Assembly (NCBI GenBank): GCA_021774445.1
Contig: JAJFJA010000054.1
Coordinates: 97,028 to 161,027, forward strand
Direction of reading: 5' to 3'
DNA from: Alphaproteobacteria bacterium
GTDB lineage: Bacteria > Pseudomonadota > Alphaproteobacteria > UBA6615
DNA length: 64,000 nt
The notes under the pieces are model-generated. The model was not told where the DNA came from and did not search any database. It was given only the letters and a program-made list of their open reading frames with translations. Each line of letters opens with the position of its first letter. Within the stretch, counting starts at the first letter, position 1. Below are positions 1 to 8,974 of this stretch, one piece after another. A program made the translations under genes and the position numbers.

Positions 1-145
1 TCTATCACGGACGGCGCCCCCGCAAAGCCCCTAGCTGCGCCGCCATTGCCGGCCCTCGCTGCCCATTCAAATTAGTCAAGGAATGTATGTTTCATAGGGG
101 GTTATGCCATAGTTTCGAAGAATTCTGCTTTACAATTCATTTTCC

Positions 146-586
146 GTGGCCATATTTTCAACCATGACGGGATCTCGCAACTTCGCCGCCGCCCTGGCGC
201 GCCTGAAATCCGCGGGCTTGCGGCCGACCAAACAGCGCCTGGCTTTGTCCAAGCTGCTGTTCGAGGGCGGCAACCGTCACATCACCGCCGAGCAGCTTCA
301 TGTCGAGGCACGGCATCAGGGCGTCGGTGTTTCCCTGGCAACGGTATACAACGCGCTGCATCAGTTCACCGAGACCGGGATGTTGCGCGAAGTCGTCGTT
401 GACGCCGGACGGTCCTATTTCGACACCAATGTCGATGAGCATCACCACCTCTTTTACGTCGATGAGGGCCGCCTCGAGGACCTCCCCCGCGACAGTGTCG
501 GCCTTTCAGACATCCCCGCCGCGCCCATTGGCTGCAGGGTGGAGCGTGTCGAGCTGATCATCCGGGTGCGCCGCGCTGCCGGCTGA
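146..586 (+). CDS. irr: Fur-superfamily transcriptional regulator, Irr-like (start GTG 146 or ATG 164)
   Basis: Winged-helix pattern LRPTKQRLALSKLLF...HITAEQLHVEA...VSLATVYNALHQF and an EHHHLFY metal/heme-binding segment typical of Irr/Fur proteins. Confidence 0.8.
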   Translation: MAIFSTMTGSRNFAAALARLKSAGLRPTKQRLALSKLLFEGGNRHITAEQLHVEARHQGVGVSLATVYNALHQFTETGMLREVVVDAGRSYFDTNVDEHHHLFYVDEGRLEDLPRDSVGLSDIPAAPIGCRVERVELIIRVRRAAG

Positions 587-623
587 GGGTTCCCTCACAA
601 AGTCATGTTTACAATAGAATAGA

Positions 624-652
624 AAGTAGTTTAGAATTGATCTAATCTACTT
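624..652. promoter_or_regulatory. 29-bp imperfect palindrome, candidate Irr/Fur-type operator
   Basis: AAGTAG-T-TTAGA-ATTGA-TCTAA-T-CTACTT: 11 of 12 arm pairs complementary; resembles the iron control element TTTAGAA-n3-TTCTAAA. Confidence 0.6.
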
Positions 653-679
653 GACAGGCCTCGTCGCCGGCCTCATATT
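651..679 (+). promoter_or_regulatory. Sigma70-like promoter for the rubrerythrin cassette
   Basis: TTGACA (651-656), 17-nt spacer, CATATT (674-679). Confidence 0.55.
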
Positions 680-834
680 CAGTTTCGGACAAGTCGCGAC
701 TCGGCCCCGGCTCTCGCTGAACCAACGATCCGGGCCGGTTTTTCGGGTCGGTACCTGGGTCGGCTGACGCCGGTCGTCGCCACCGCTCGTCCGCGCAAAT
801 GAATCAGTTATTGCAACGCATTAAGGGGAAGCAA

Positions 835-1254
835 ATGCCGTCGCTCAAAAGCACAAAGACCGAAGAGAATCTCAAGGCCGCCTTCGCTGGTGAGAGTCAG
901 GCCAACCGCCGTTATCTGTATTTCGCTCAGAAGGCCGATATCGAAGGTTTCAACGATGTCTCCGCTGTCTTTCGTTCGACCGCCGAGGGCGAGACCGGTC
1001 ATGCCCATGGCCATCTCGAATATCTTGAGGAGGTCGGCGACCCGGCCACCGGCGAGCCCATCGGCACCACCAGCCTGAATCTCAAGGCCGCCATCGCTGG
1101 CGAGACCCACGAATACACCGATATGTATCCGGGCATGGCGCGCACGGCCCGCGAAGAGGGTTTCGACGAAATCGCCGATTGGTTTGAGACCTTGGCCAAG
1201 GCCGAAAAGAGCCACGCCGGCCGCTTCCAGCGGGCCCTCGACGACCTCGGTTGA
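835..1254 (+). CDS. Rubrerythrin family protein
   Basis: [28 protein letters not shown]...[11 protein letters not shown]...[22 protein letters not shown]...[19 protein letters not shown] before ATG 835. Confidence 0.92.
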   Translation: MPSLKSTKTEENLKAAFAGESQANRRYLYFAQKADIEGFNDVSAVFRSTAEGETGHAHGHLEYLEEVGDPATGEPIGTTSLNLKAAIAGETHEYTDMYPGMARTAREEGFDEIADWFETLAKAEKSHAGRFQRALDDLG

Positions 1255-1262
1255 TTGCGCAC

Positions 1263-1296
1263 TCGGGCGGGACTCTCTAGGGACCGTCCCGCCCGA
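1263..1296 (+). terminator. Strong hairpin between rubrerythrin and the Fe-S oxidoreductase gene (attenuator or processing site)
   Basis: TCGGGCGGGAC - 12-nt loop - GTCCCGCCCGA, perfect 11-bp stem; no strong U-tract. Confidence 0.5.
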
Positions 1297-1353
1297 TCCG
1301 ATTTCTCATTCTAGCGCTGCTGGCATGTCAGCGGCGGCCAGCGGAGTCCGTCC

Positions 1354-2733
1354 ATGGCGCAAGAAGGCAGTTTGGAAGCCCCGACCCGGCATCCGATCCC
1401 CTGGCAAGACGACGGCTTTTACGATCCGGCAGCTCTCGACGCGGAGCTGCGCCGCGTCTTCGACATCTGCCATGGCTGCCGCCGTTGTTTCAATTTGTGC
1501 GACAGTTTCCCGCGGCTGTTCGATCTCATCGACGAATCGAAGACCGGCGAGCTCGATGCCGTCGACAGCGCCGACTTCAAACCGGTCGTCGACGCCTGCA
1601 CCCTGTGCGACATGTGCTTCATGACCAAATGCCCCTATGTCCCGCCGCACGAATTCAACCTCGATTTCCCCCATCTCATGCTGCGCTACCGCGCGGTCGA
1701 GGCGAAGGCCGGTGCGATTCCTTGGACCGCGCGTCAGCTGACCGAGACCGACCGCAACGGCAAGCTGGCGGCACCCGTCGCCGGGCTGGCCAATTGGGCC
1801 ACCGGTCGCGGCAACCGGTTGACCCGTGCCGCCCTGCAGCGTGTCGCCGGCGTCCATCATGATGCGGAGCTGCCGAAATTCCATGGCAAGACGATGATGG
1901 CCCGCAGCCGTGCTGACACGCCGGCGGTCGATCCATCGGCCCCGGCGTTCGGTCGTAAAGCGCTGCTCTATGCCACTTGCTTCATGAACTACAACAATCC
2001 CGAGGCCGGCACTCTCGCCCATGCCATCCTCGCCAAGAACGGGGTCGATGCCACGGTGGTTTACCCCGCCTGTTGCGGCATGCCGCAGCTTGAGCAGGGC
2101 GAGCTCGACCGCGTCGCCGACAAGGCCCGCAAGATCGCCGCGTCCTTGCGCCCGCAGGTCGATGCGGGGCGCGACGTCATCGCCTTGGTGCCGAGCTGTG
2201 CCCTGATGTTGAAGTTCGAATGGCCGTTATTGCTACCCGACGACGACAATGTCCGTGCCCTCGCCGCCGCGACTCGAGATTTCTCCGAATATGTTGTCGA
2301 CATCGCCAAGCATGAGGGGCTCGCACCCGGTCTGCAGCCGCTGCCGGGCCGTGTCGCCCTGCATATCGCCTGTCACGCCCGCGCCCAGAATATGGGCCAG
2401 AAGGGGGCGGATATGCTGCGCTTGATTCCCGAGGCGGATCTGGCGGTGGTCGAGCGCTGCTCCGGTCACGGCGGCTCTTGGGGCATCATGAAAGAGAATT
2501 TCGACGTCGCCATGAAGGTCGGCCGGCCGGTGGCCCGCCGCGCCCTCGAAAGCGACAGCCCTTTCATCGCCTCCGAATGTCCCCTGGCCGCCGACCATAT
2601 CCGTCAAGGCGTCGAGCGCTTGGCTGAAAGCGAAAATGCCGTGCCGCCGCGCGCCTACACGCCGATCGAGCTGCTGGCCATGGCCTATGACTTGATGCCG
2701 GCCCCCGCCGTCGCCGCGACTCCCGAAGCCTAG
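1354..2733 (+). CDS. Heterodisulfide reductase / GlpC-like Fe-S oxidoreductase
   Basis: Two Cys clusters CHGCRRCFNLCDSFP and CTLCDMCFMTKCPY plus CCG-type motifs (YPACCGMPQLEQG, CSGHGGSWG). Confidence 0.88.
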   Translation: MAQEGSLEAPTRHPIPWQDDGFYDPAALDAELRRVFDICHGCRRCFNLCDSFPRLFDLIDESKTGELDAVDSADFKPVVDACTLCDMCFMTKCPYVPPHEFNLDFPHLMLRYRAVEAKAGAIPWTARQLTETDRNGKLAAPVAGLANWATGRGNRLTRAALQRVAGVHHDAELPKFHGKTMMARSRADTPAVDPSAPAFGRKALLYATCFMNYNNPEAGTLAHAILAKNGVDATVVYPACCGMPQLEQGELDRVADKARKIAASLRPQVDAGRDVIALVPSCALMLKFEWPLLLPDDDNVRALAAATRDFSEYVVDIAKHEGLAPGLQPLPGRVALHIACHARAQNMGQKGADMLRLIPEADLAVVERCSGHGGSWGIMKENFDVAMKVGRPVARRALESDSPFIASECPLAADHIRQGVERLAESENAVPPRAYTPIELLAMAYDLMPAPAVAATPEA

Positions 2734-2743
2734 GGATCCGCTG

Positions 2744-3331
2744 ATGGCAAAACGCGAAATCACCCGCGCCGATATTCTCGATATGGCGACCTATGCCGAG
2801 CGCCGCGACGAGACCCGCGCCCGCCTCGTCGCCGCCAAGCGCGACCGCCGAGTCGCGGTCGGGCCCTTCGCCACCTTCTATTTCGAAAACTACGACACCA
2901 TGTGGTACCAGATCCACGAGATGCTGCGCATCGAACGCGGCGGCGAGGCACAGATCGCCGATGAACTGGCCGCGTACAATCCGCTCATCCCCAAGGGTCG
3001 CGAACTCGTCGCCACGGTGATGTTCGAAATCGACGACGAAGCGCACCGCCACGCCGTACTCGCCCGCCTCGGCGGCATCGAGGAGACCGGCTTCATGCGC
3101 CTCGGCGCTACCAAGATCCTGGCCCGGCCCGAGGCCGATATCGACCGCACCTCGGCCGCCGGCAAGGCCAGTTCGGTGCAGTTCTTCCATTTCCCGTTTA
3201 GCGCCGCCGAGGTCGCGGCCTTCAAGGAACCGGGCGCCGACATCATCCTCGGCTTCAGCCACCCGGAATATTCCCATATGGCGGTACTGCCGGAACCGGT
3301 GCGCGCCGCGCTATCCGCAGATTTCGATTAA
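2744..3331 (+). CDS. DUF3501 family protein
   Basis: ITRADILDMATYAERRDETRARLVAAKRDRRVAVGPFATFYFENYDTMWYQIHEMLRIERGG; follows rubrerythrin and Fe-S oxidoreductase. Confidence 0.82.
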   Translation: MAKREITRADILDMATYAERRDETRARLVAAKRDRRVAVGPFATFYFENYDTMWYQIHEMLRIERGGEAQIADELAAYNPLIPKGRELVATVMFEIDDEAHRHAVLARLGGIEETGFMRLGATKILARPEADIDRTSAAGKASSVQFFHFPFSAAEVAAFKEPGADIILGFSHPEYSHMAVLPEPVRAALSADFD

Positions 3332-3365
3332 GCCGGCGCGGGCGCGCCCGTTACTTACATCGTCA

Positions 3366-3416
3366 GACCTGGCCCAGGTCATCGCGCTGGATCGCCACGC
3401 TGGCGTTCGCGATGAC
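3366..3416. repeat. Intergenic palindromic element
   Basis: GACCTGG-C-CCAGGTC (3366-3380) followed by GTCATCGCG...CGCGATGAC (3378-3386 / 3408-3416). Confidence 0.5.
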
Positions 3417-3467
3417 AAGACTGCGTCGGGTTGGGCGTCCAGCAATCCAGCGACGCGTCGTCGCACT

Positions 3468-3974
3468 CTAACGGTCGTCGGCGTCGGGATAGACGCCCCA
3501 CAGCTTCTCTTTTTCCGCCCAGCCGCGGATTCCGGCGACTTCGACGCGGCACCATACGCTATCGCATTCCACCAACTCACCGATCACGCCGGCCTCTGCC
3601 CGCGCCACCGGCGGCGCGCCGCCGTTTGCCGTGCGCCGCAGCGTCACCAACTTGTCCTGCATCAGCACCGTGCGCTTACCCGACAGCATCGATTGATGCA
3701 CCCAGCCGGTGGTGCCCTGGTGATCGCGGATCTGTCGCCAGGTCTCGTATTCGGCGACGATTTCCACCGGCAGGTCGCGCCGCACGAACACCCAATCGAT
3801 GGGATAGCGCACGCCCGGCCCGGTCCGCACATTGACCTCGCCCGCCCGTACGCTGACGAAACGCGGCAGTGGCAGGTCGCCCTCCGCCCACGCGGGGTTG
3901 GGCGACGCCAGCAAACTCGCGGCCATGAGTGCGATCGCCAGTACCGTCCGTCGTGCGCTTTTTCTGTTCGTCAT
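3468..3974 (-). CDS. Secreted bacterial SH3-domain protein
   Basis: Signal peptide RRTVLAIALMAASLLASPNPAWA, then VNVRTGPGVRYPIDWVF...WRQIRDHQGTTGWVHQSML. Confidence 0.8.
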   Translation of the reverse strand: MTNRKSARRTVLAIALMAASLLASPNPAWAEGDLPLPRFVSVRAGEVNVRTGPGVRYPIDWVFVRRDLPVEIVAEYETWRQIRDHQGTTGWVHQSMLSGKRTVLMQDKLVTLRRTANGGAPPVARAEAGVIGELVECDSVWCRVEVAGIRGWAEKEKLWGVYPDADDR

Positions 3975-4093
3975 CAAATCTACTTGCGCCCAACCAGCCT
4001 GCGCCTGCATTTATGAGAAACCGTCGCATCGGGTCAAGATCCGGCCGATGCGATCCTGTGCAATCCCACGCGACGGACAATTGCACGGCAGCT

Positions 4094-5092
4094 ATGGGGG
4101 CATCAATGCCGAGCACCAAACCGCTGGTCGTTGTCACACGGAGGTTACCGGCGCCGGTCGAGGCGCGCATGACCGAATTGTTCGACGCCCGGTTGAGTGT
4201 CGACGACCGTCCCATGACGCCGGCTCAGCTGACCGCCGCGATGGCCGAGGCCGATATCCTCGTCCCCACCGTGACCGACCGTATCGACGCCGGCCTCATC
4301 GCCCGGGCCGGTGCGCGGCTCAAGCTGATCGCCAATTTCGGCAACGGCGTCGACAATATCGATCTCCATGCCGCCCATGACCGCCACATCACCGTGACCA
4401 ATACGCCGAATGTCCTGACCGACGATACCGCCGACATGACCATGGCCCTGATCCTGGCGGTGCCGCGGCGTCTCGCCGAGGGCGCTCGTCTTCTCGAGAG
4501 CGCTCAGTGGACGGGCTGGTCGCCGACCTCGATGCTCGGCCATCGCATTTCCGGCAAGCGTCTCGGCATCGTCGGCATGGGCCGCATCGGCAGCGCCGTC
4601 GCCCGCCGCGCCCGCGGTTTCGGTCTGGCGGTGCACTATCACAACCGGCGTGCCGCCCACCCTGATCTGGAGGCCGAACTCCAGGCCACCTATTGGCCGT
4701 CGCTGGATCGCATGTTGGGTCAGGTGGACATCCTGTCCATCAACTGCCCGCGCACCCCGGCGACCTTTCATTTGCTGTCGCGTCACCGCCTCGGCCTGTT
4801 GCCGCCCCATGCCTATATCGTCAATACCTCCCGCGGCGAGGTCATCGACGAGCTCGCCCTCGCCGACCTGCTTGAGCAGGGCCGCATCGCCGGTGCCGGC
4901 CTCGATGTTTTCGAGCACGAGCCGGCCGTCGACCCCCGCCTGCTGAATCGCCCCAACACCGTCTTGCTGCCTCATATGAGCTCCGCCACCATCGAGAGCC
5001 GCCACGAGATGGGCGAAAAAGTCGTCGTCAACATCAAGACCTTCGTCGACGGCCACACCCCGCCCGACCGCGTCCTGGAGATGATGTTCTAA
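4094..5092 (+). CDS. D-isomer-specific 2-hydroxyacid dehydrogenase (glyoxylate reductase-like)
   Basis: GMGRIGSAVARRARGFG Rossmann motif, NTSRGEVIDELAL, GAGLDVFEHEPAVDPRL, LLPHMSSAT. Confidence 0.9.
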   Translation: MGASMPSTKPLVVVTRRLPAPVEARMTELFDARLSVDDRPMTPAQLTAAMAEADILVPTVTDRIDAGLIARAGARLKLIANFGNGVDNIDLHAAHDRHITVTNTPNVLTDDTADMTMALILAVPRRLAEGARLLESAQWTGWSPTSMLGHRISGKRLGIVGMGRIGSAVARRARGFGLAVHYHNRRAAHPDLEAELQATYWPSLDRMLGQVDILSINCPRTPATFHLLSRHRLGLLPPHAYIVNTSRGEVIDELALADLLEQGRIAGAGLDVFEHEPAVDPRLLNRPNTVLLPHMSSATIESRHEMGEKVVVNIKTFVDGHTPPDRVLEMMF

Positions 5093-5325
5093 GAGTGGTG
5101 ACCGCGGCTTTCAGACTCACACCACCAATTGCTCTATAAGCTGGTCAAAGCATGCGGCGCTCTCTCGGCCCGACTCTCGAGCTTGCTGTCAGGTCCGAGG
5201 GCTAGCTGGGTGCGTGTGCAATTCTCGCGACGCGGCCACTGTACCCTTATCCGGCGGTATACGGCCCTTCGCGACAGGCGGTGCGCGACCAAGCGGGGGC
5301 AATGCCTCGGCCCGAACAAAACTGC

Positions 5326-6093
5326 TTAGCTTTCTTCCGTCTTGGCAGTTTCTTCGGCGTTCCACAGATGCTGATTCGTTGCCCGACGATTGATCTCTTC
5401 AGGAGCCAAGGGTGGAACAATCCCATTCAACCAATCGCAACAGGCGGGAAGCCACAACGCTAAGCCATAGTTGATGATACTGTGAAACGACTCTCTATAT
5501 TTTTGGCCGCCTTCGTCAACCTCAAGAACCGAGTCAAGTTCAGTTGAGGTCCGAATATTCTCTGTAACTACACCATATAGACGGCCGGAGAAATTGGAGT
5601 TGAGAACATGCGACCCACTCAACCCGGCAGGGCAGCTGAAACTCAGCTCCGCCGCAACGTAAGTATATCCAAGGTGGCTTTTGTGCTCAAGAAACCGCTG
5701 CACGTAGCCCTTAAACAAGCGCGGCGTCGGTGCCATGGCACCGGCCGCCGAGTGCTGCGGATATCCATAGGTAACGACATCTAGGCCGTAACCCATGTCG
5801 TCGAACACCTCATTCACGGTCCATGTGATGTCCCGCTCGTCGGGTGGATCAATTTCGACAACAGCCAGATCTGCTTTGGGGTGGATACTGACTTCCCGAA
5901 CGGAAAAAAGGGCACCAGCAGCGCGACTTCCGGGCAGTGCAACTACCAACTGGTCAGGCTTCAAGTCGCTTACGACGTGGGCGGCGGTCAGCGCCACCTT
6001 CGGGTATCGGAAAACGAAACAGCTGCCAAGAAACGCCCCATCGTTGCGCCGTATGATAATTCCAGTGTTCTCGATGGGGTTTGCAGTCCGCAT
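5326..6093 (-). CDS. Trypsin-like (S1 family) serine protease domain protein
   Basis: Triad context: VALTAAHVVSD (His), KADLAVVEID (Asp), SCPAGLSGSHV (Ser); lower GC than neighbours. Confidence 0.7.
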   Translation of the reverse strand: MRTANPIENTGIIIRRNDGAFLGSCFVFRYPKVALTAAHVVSDLKPDQLVVALPGSRAAGALFSVREVSIHPKADLAVVEIDPPDERDITWTVNEVFDDMGYGLDVVTYGYPQHSAAGAMAPTPRLFKGYVQRFLEHKSHLGYTYVAAELSFSCPAGLSGSHVLNSNFSGRLYGVVTENIRTSTELDSVLEVDEGGQKYRESFHSIINYGLALWLPACCDWLNGIVPPLAPEEINRRATNQHLWNAEETAKTEES

Positions 6094-6258
6094 ATTGGAG
6101 ATTTGTTGCCGTGCCCATGTTTGCGACCAGGGGCAACATTCTTGGCCGCAAAGATCCCCTAAGCAATACCCGACCGGACAAGCAGCGCTAGCTAGCCGGA
6201 AAACCCGTGTCCGCCTTGCCGTCATCGTGCGGAACGGTTGCCCGGACCGGTGGTGCCC

Positions 6259-7044
6259 TTAGGCCGCTGGCAGTGCCGTAATCGTCGGCGCCGCGCCGCA
6301 CAGCGCGCAGTGCGGATCCCGCGCCAGTTTGATCTGCCGGAATTCTGTACTCAACGCGTCGAAGAGCAGCATCCGTCCGGCCATGCTGTCGCCCAGGCTG
6401 AGCAGTTCTTTCAGGGTTTCCGTCGCCTGTAACGATCCCATCACGCCGCACAGCGCCCCGAGGATGCCGGCTTGCTCGCAGCGTGGTACCAGCGCCGGGT
6501 CCGGCGCTTCCGGGAACAGGCAGCGGTAGCACGGCGTCGGCGGATCGCCGCGCCGGAACGTGAACATCTGGCCTTCGAAGCGCAGCAGCGCCGCCGTCAC
6601 CAGTGGCTTGCCGAGCAGATAGCAGGCGTCGTTGAGCAGATAACGCGTATCGAAATTGTCCGAACCGTCAACCACCAGATCATGGCTGCCGATTAGCTCG
6701 GCCGCGTTCGCCGCGGTCAGCCGGGCGTTGTAGGGCACGACGTTGATACCCGGGTTGATCGCCGCGACCGTCTGCGCCGCGCTGTCGACCTTCGGTTTGC
6801 CGACATTAGCGGTGGCATGCACGACTTGCCGCTGCAGATTGGTCAGATCCACGTCGTCGTCATCGACGATCCCCAACGTGCCGACCCCTGCCGCGGCGAG
6901 ATAAAGGATCACCGGCGCGCCGAGTCCGCCGGCACCGACCACCAGCACTTTGGCGGCCAGCAGCGTCTCTTGGCCCTCCTCGCCGATTTCGTCGAGGATC
7001 AGGTGGCGGGCGTAGCGGTGAAACTGTTCTTCGTTGAGTTCCAT
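6259..7044 (-). CDS. moeB: HesA/MoeB/ThiF family adenylyltransferase
   Basis: RYARHLILDEIGEEGQETLLAAKVLVVGAGGLGAPVILYLAAAGVGTLGIVDDDDVDLTNLQRQVVH; CYRCLFPE and CALCG zinc cysteines. Confidence 0.9.
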   Translation of the reverse strand: MELNEEQFHRYARHLILDEIGEEGQETLLAAKVLVVGAGGLGAPVILYLAAAGVGTLGIVDDDDVDLTNLQRQVVHATANVGKPKVDSAAQTVAAINPGINVVPYNARLTAANAAELIGSHDLVVDGSDNFDTRYLLNDACYLLGKPLVTAALLRFEGQMFTFRRGDPPTPCYRCLFPEAPDPALVPRCEQAGILGALCGVMGSLQATETLKELLSLGDSMAGRMLLFDALSTEFRQIKLARDPHCALCGAAPTITALPAA

Positions 7045-7053
7045 GGCGTCACC

Positions 7054-8028
7054 TTACAGGCCGTCGAACAACGGCGTCGACAGATAGCGTTCGGCAAAGG
7101 ACGGCACCATGACGACGATCAGCTTGTCCGTCATCTCCGGCCGCACGCCAATTTCCAGTGCCGCCGCCAAGGCCGCGCCCGAGGTGATGCCGCCGGGAAT
7201 GCCGTCGAGCTGCGCCGCCCGCCGCGCCGTCGCGAAGGCGGTCTCGTTGGCGATCGGCAAAACCTCGTCGATCAGCGACGTATCCAGAGTATCCGGCACG
7301 AACCCGGCGCCGATCCCCTCGAGCTGATGTGCCCCCGCCGGCCCGCCGGACAGCACCGCGCTGTATTCCGGCTCTACCGCCACCATGCGGAGCGACGGTT
7401 TGCGCGCTTTCAACACCCGGCCGACGCCGGTCAAGGTGCCGCCGGTCCCCACCGGCGAGACCACCACATCCACCGCGCCGGCACTGTCCTGCCAGATCTC
7501 TTCCGCCGTGGTGCCTTGATGGATTTCCGGATTGGCCGGGTTCATGAACTGTTGCAGGATGATCGCGTCGCCCAGTTTTTGTACCAGCGCCTCGGCCTCG
7601 GCGATGGCCCCTTGCATGCCGGCCGCTGCCGGCGTCAGCACCAACTCGGCCCCCATGAACAGCAGCATCTTGCGCCGCTCTTGCGACATCGACTCGGGCA
7701 TGGTCAGGATCAATCGGTAGCCCTTGGCGGCGCAGATGAACGCCAGCGCGATCCCGGTATTGCCGCTCGTCGGCTCGATAATCACCGTGTCGGCGCCGAT
7801 CCGTCCGTCCCGTTCGGCCGCTTCGATCATCGCCAGACCGATGCGGTCCTTTACCGAGGCCAGCGGATTGAAGAATTCCAATTTCGCCACGATCGCGGCT
7901 TTGCAGCCGGCTTCCGCCGCCAGGCGCGGCACCCGCACCATCGGCGTCGCCCCGATGGTATCGAGAATCGAGCCATAGATGCGGCCCCGTGGTCCCTGCC
8001 GGCGGCTCGGGCAGTCATCGCCAGTCAT
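7054..8028 (-). CDS. cysK: Cysteine synthase A (O-acetylserine sulfhydrylase)
   Basis: [19 protein letters not shown]-Lys motif, [45 protein letters not shown]. Confidence 0.92.
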   Translation of the reverse strand: MTGDDCPSRRQGPRGRIYGSILDTIGATPMVRVPRLAAEAGCKAAIVAKLEFFNPLASVKDRIGLAMIEAAERDGRIGADTVIIEPTSGNTGIALAFICAAKGYRLILTMPESMSQERRKMLLFMGAELVLTPAAAGMQGAIAEAEALVQKLGDAIILQQFMNPANPEIHQGTTAEEIWQDSAGAVDVVVSPVGTGGTLTGVGRVLKARKPSLRMVAVEPEYSAVLSGGPAGAHQLEGIGAGFVPDTLDTSLIDEVLPIANETAFATARRAAQLDGIPGGITSGAALAAALEIGVRPEMTDKLIVVMVPSFAERYLSTPLFDGL

Positions 8029-8045
8029 GCCCCGCGGACCTTGGC

Positions 8046-8495
8046 TCAAATCGCGTAGTCGGGCTGCGCCGCCCCGGCCCGCTGAACCTGCGAACCTTGG
8101 GCCCGGCTGCACAGGTCTTGCAGGCTGATGCCGTCCAGCCGCGCCATGAAGTCGTCGTGCGCTTCTCGCCACATCGGCAGCACCACGTCATGGCCCAGGG
8201 GCGAACCGGCGGCCGGCGGCCCGTCCTCGCTATCCCCGGTGCCGATCACCCGCACGATATCGCCGACCGAGATGCGCCGTCTTTCCCGCGCCAACCGGTA
8301 ACCGCCGCGCGGTCCGCGCACGCCGGTCAGGATATTGGCCCGCACCAGTTGCTGCAGCACTTGTTCCAGATAGCGCCGCGGGATGCGCTGGCGTTTGGTG
8401 ATCTCGACGCTTTGCACCGGCCCTGCATTGCCGTTATAGGCGATGTCCAACACCGCCTCGATGGCGAACAGCGTCTTTCGCGGCGCCCGCATCAT
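8046..8495 (-). CDS. Rrf2 family transcriptional regulator
   Basis: [54 protein letters not shown]; only one Cys. Confidence 0.88.
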   Translation of the reverse strand: MMRAPRKTLFAIEAVLDIAYNGNAGPVQSVEITKRQRIPRRYLEQVLQQLVRANILTGVRGPRGGYRLARERRRISVGDIVRVIGTGDSEDGPPAAGSPLGHDVVLPMWREAHDDFMARLDGISLQDLCSRAQGSQVQRAGAAQPDYAI

Positions 8496-8974
8496 GCCGC
8501 ACCACGCCCCGCCTCGTCGCCGGTCCCGGTCCCGGTCGAGCCGAAGCCACCGGCCCCGCGCCTGCTTTCCGGCAAGACCTCGGCTTGTCGCCAGACGGCG
8601 CGAGTCACCGGCGCGATCACCATCTGCGCGATGCGCATGCCGCGCTCGATCGTGAACGCCGTTTGTCCGAGATTGGCCAGGATCACCCCGACCTCGCCAC
8701 GATAGTCCGCATCGATGGTGCCGGGGCTGTTGAGCACCGCGAGGCCATGTTTCAACGCCAGTCCGGAGCGCGGCCGCACCTGTGCTTCATGACCGTCGGG
8801 CAGCGCGATCGTCAGGCCGGTCGGCACCAGCGCCCGCTCGCCCGGCGCCAGGGTGACGCTGTCGGCCACCGCCGCCAGCAAATCCATCCCCGCGCTGCCT
8901 TCCGTGGCATAGCCGGGTAACGGCAAATCCGACCCGTGCGGCAGTTGGGTGACGGCGACCATCACATCGCTCAT
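8492..8974 (-). CDS. dut: dUTP diphosphatase
   Basis: [57 protein letters not shown]. Confidence 0.95.
   Translation of the reverse strand: MSDVMVAVTQLPHGSDLPLPGYATEGSAGMDLLAAVADSVTLAPGERALVPTGLTIALPDGHEAQVRPRSGLALKHGLAVLNSPGTIDADYRGEVGVILANLGQTAFTIERGMRIAQMVIAPVTRAVWRQAEVLPESRRGAGGFGSTGTGTGDEAGRGAA

Noticed and set aside
5225-5260. GCCACTG string suggesting a B12 riboswitch fragment
   Set aside because: The surrounding sequence lacks the B12-box and conserved core of cobalamin riboswitches, and the neighbouring genes are unrelated.
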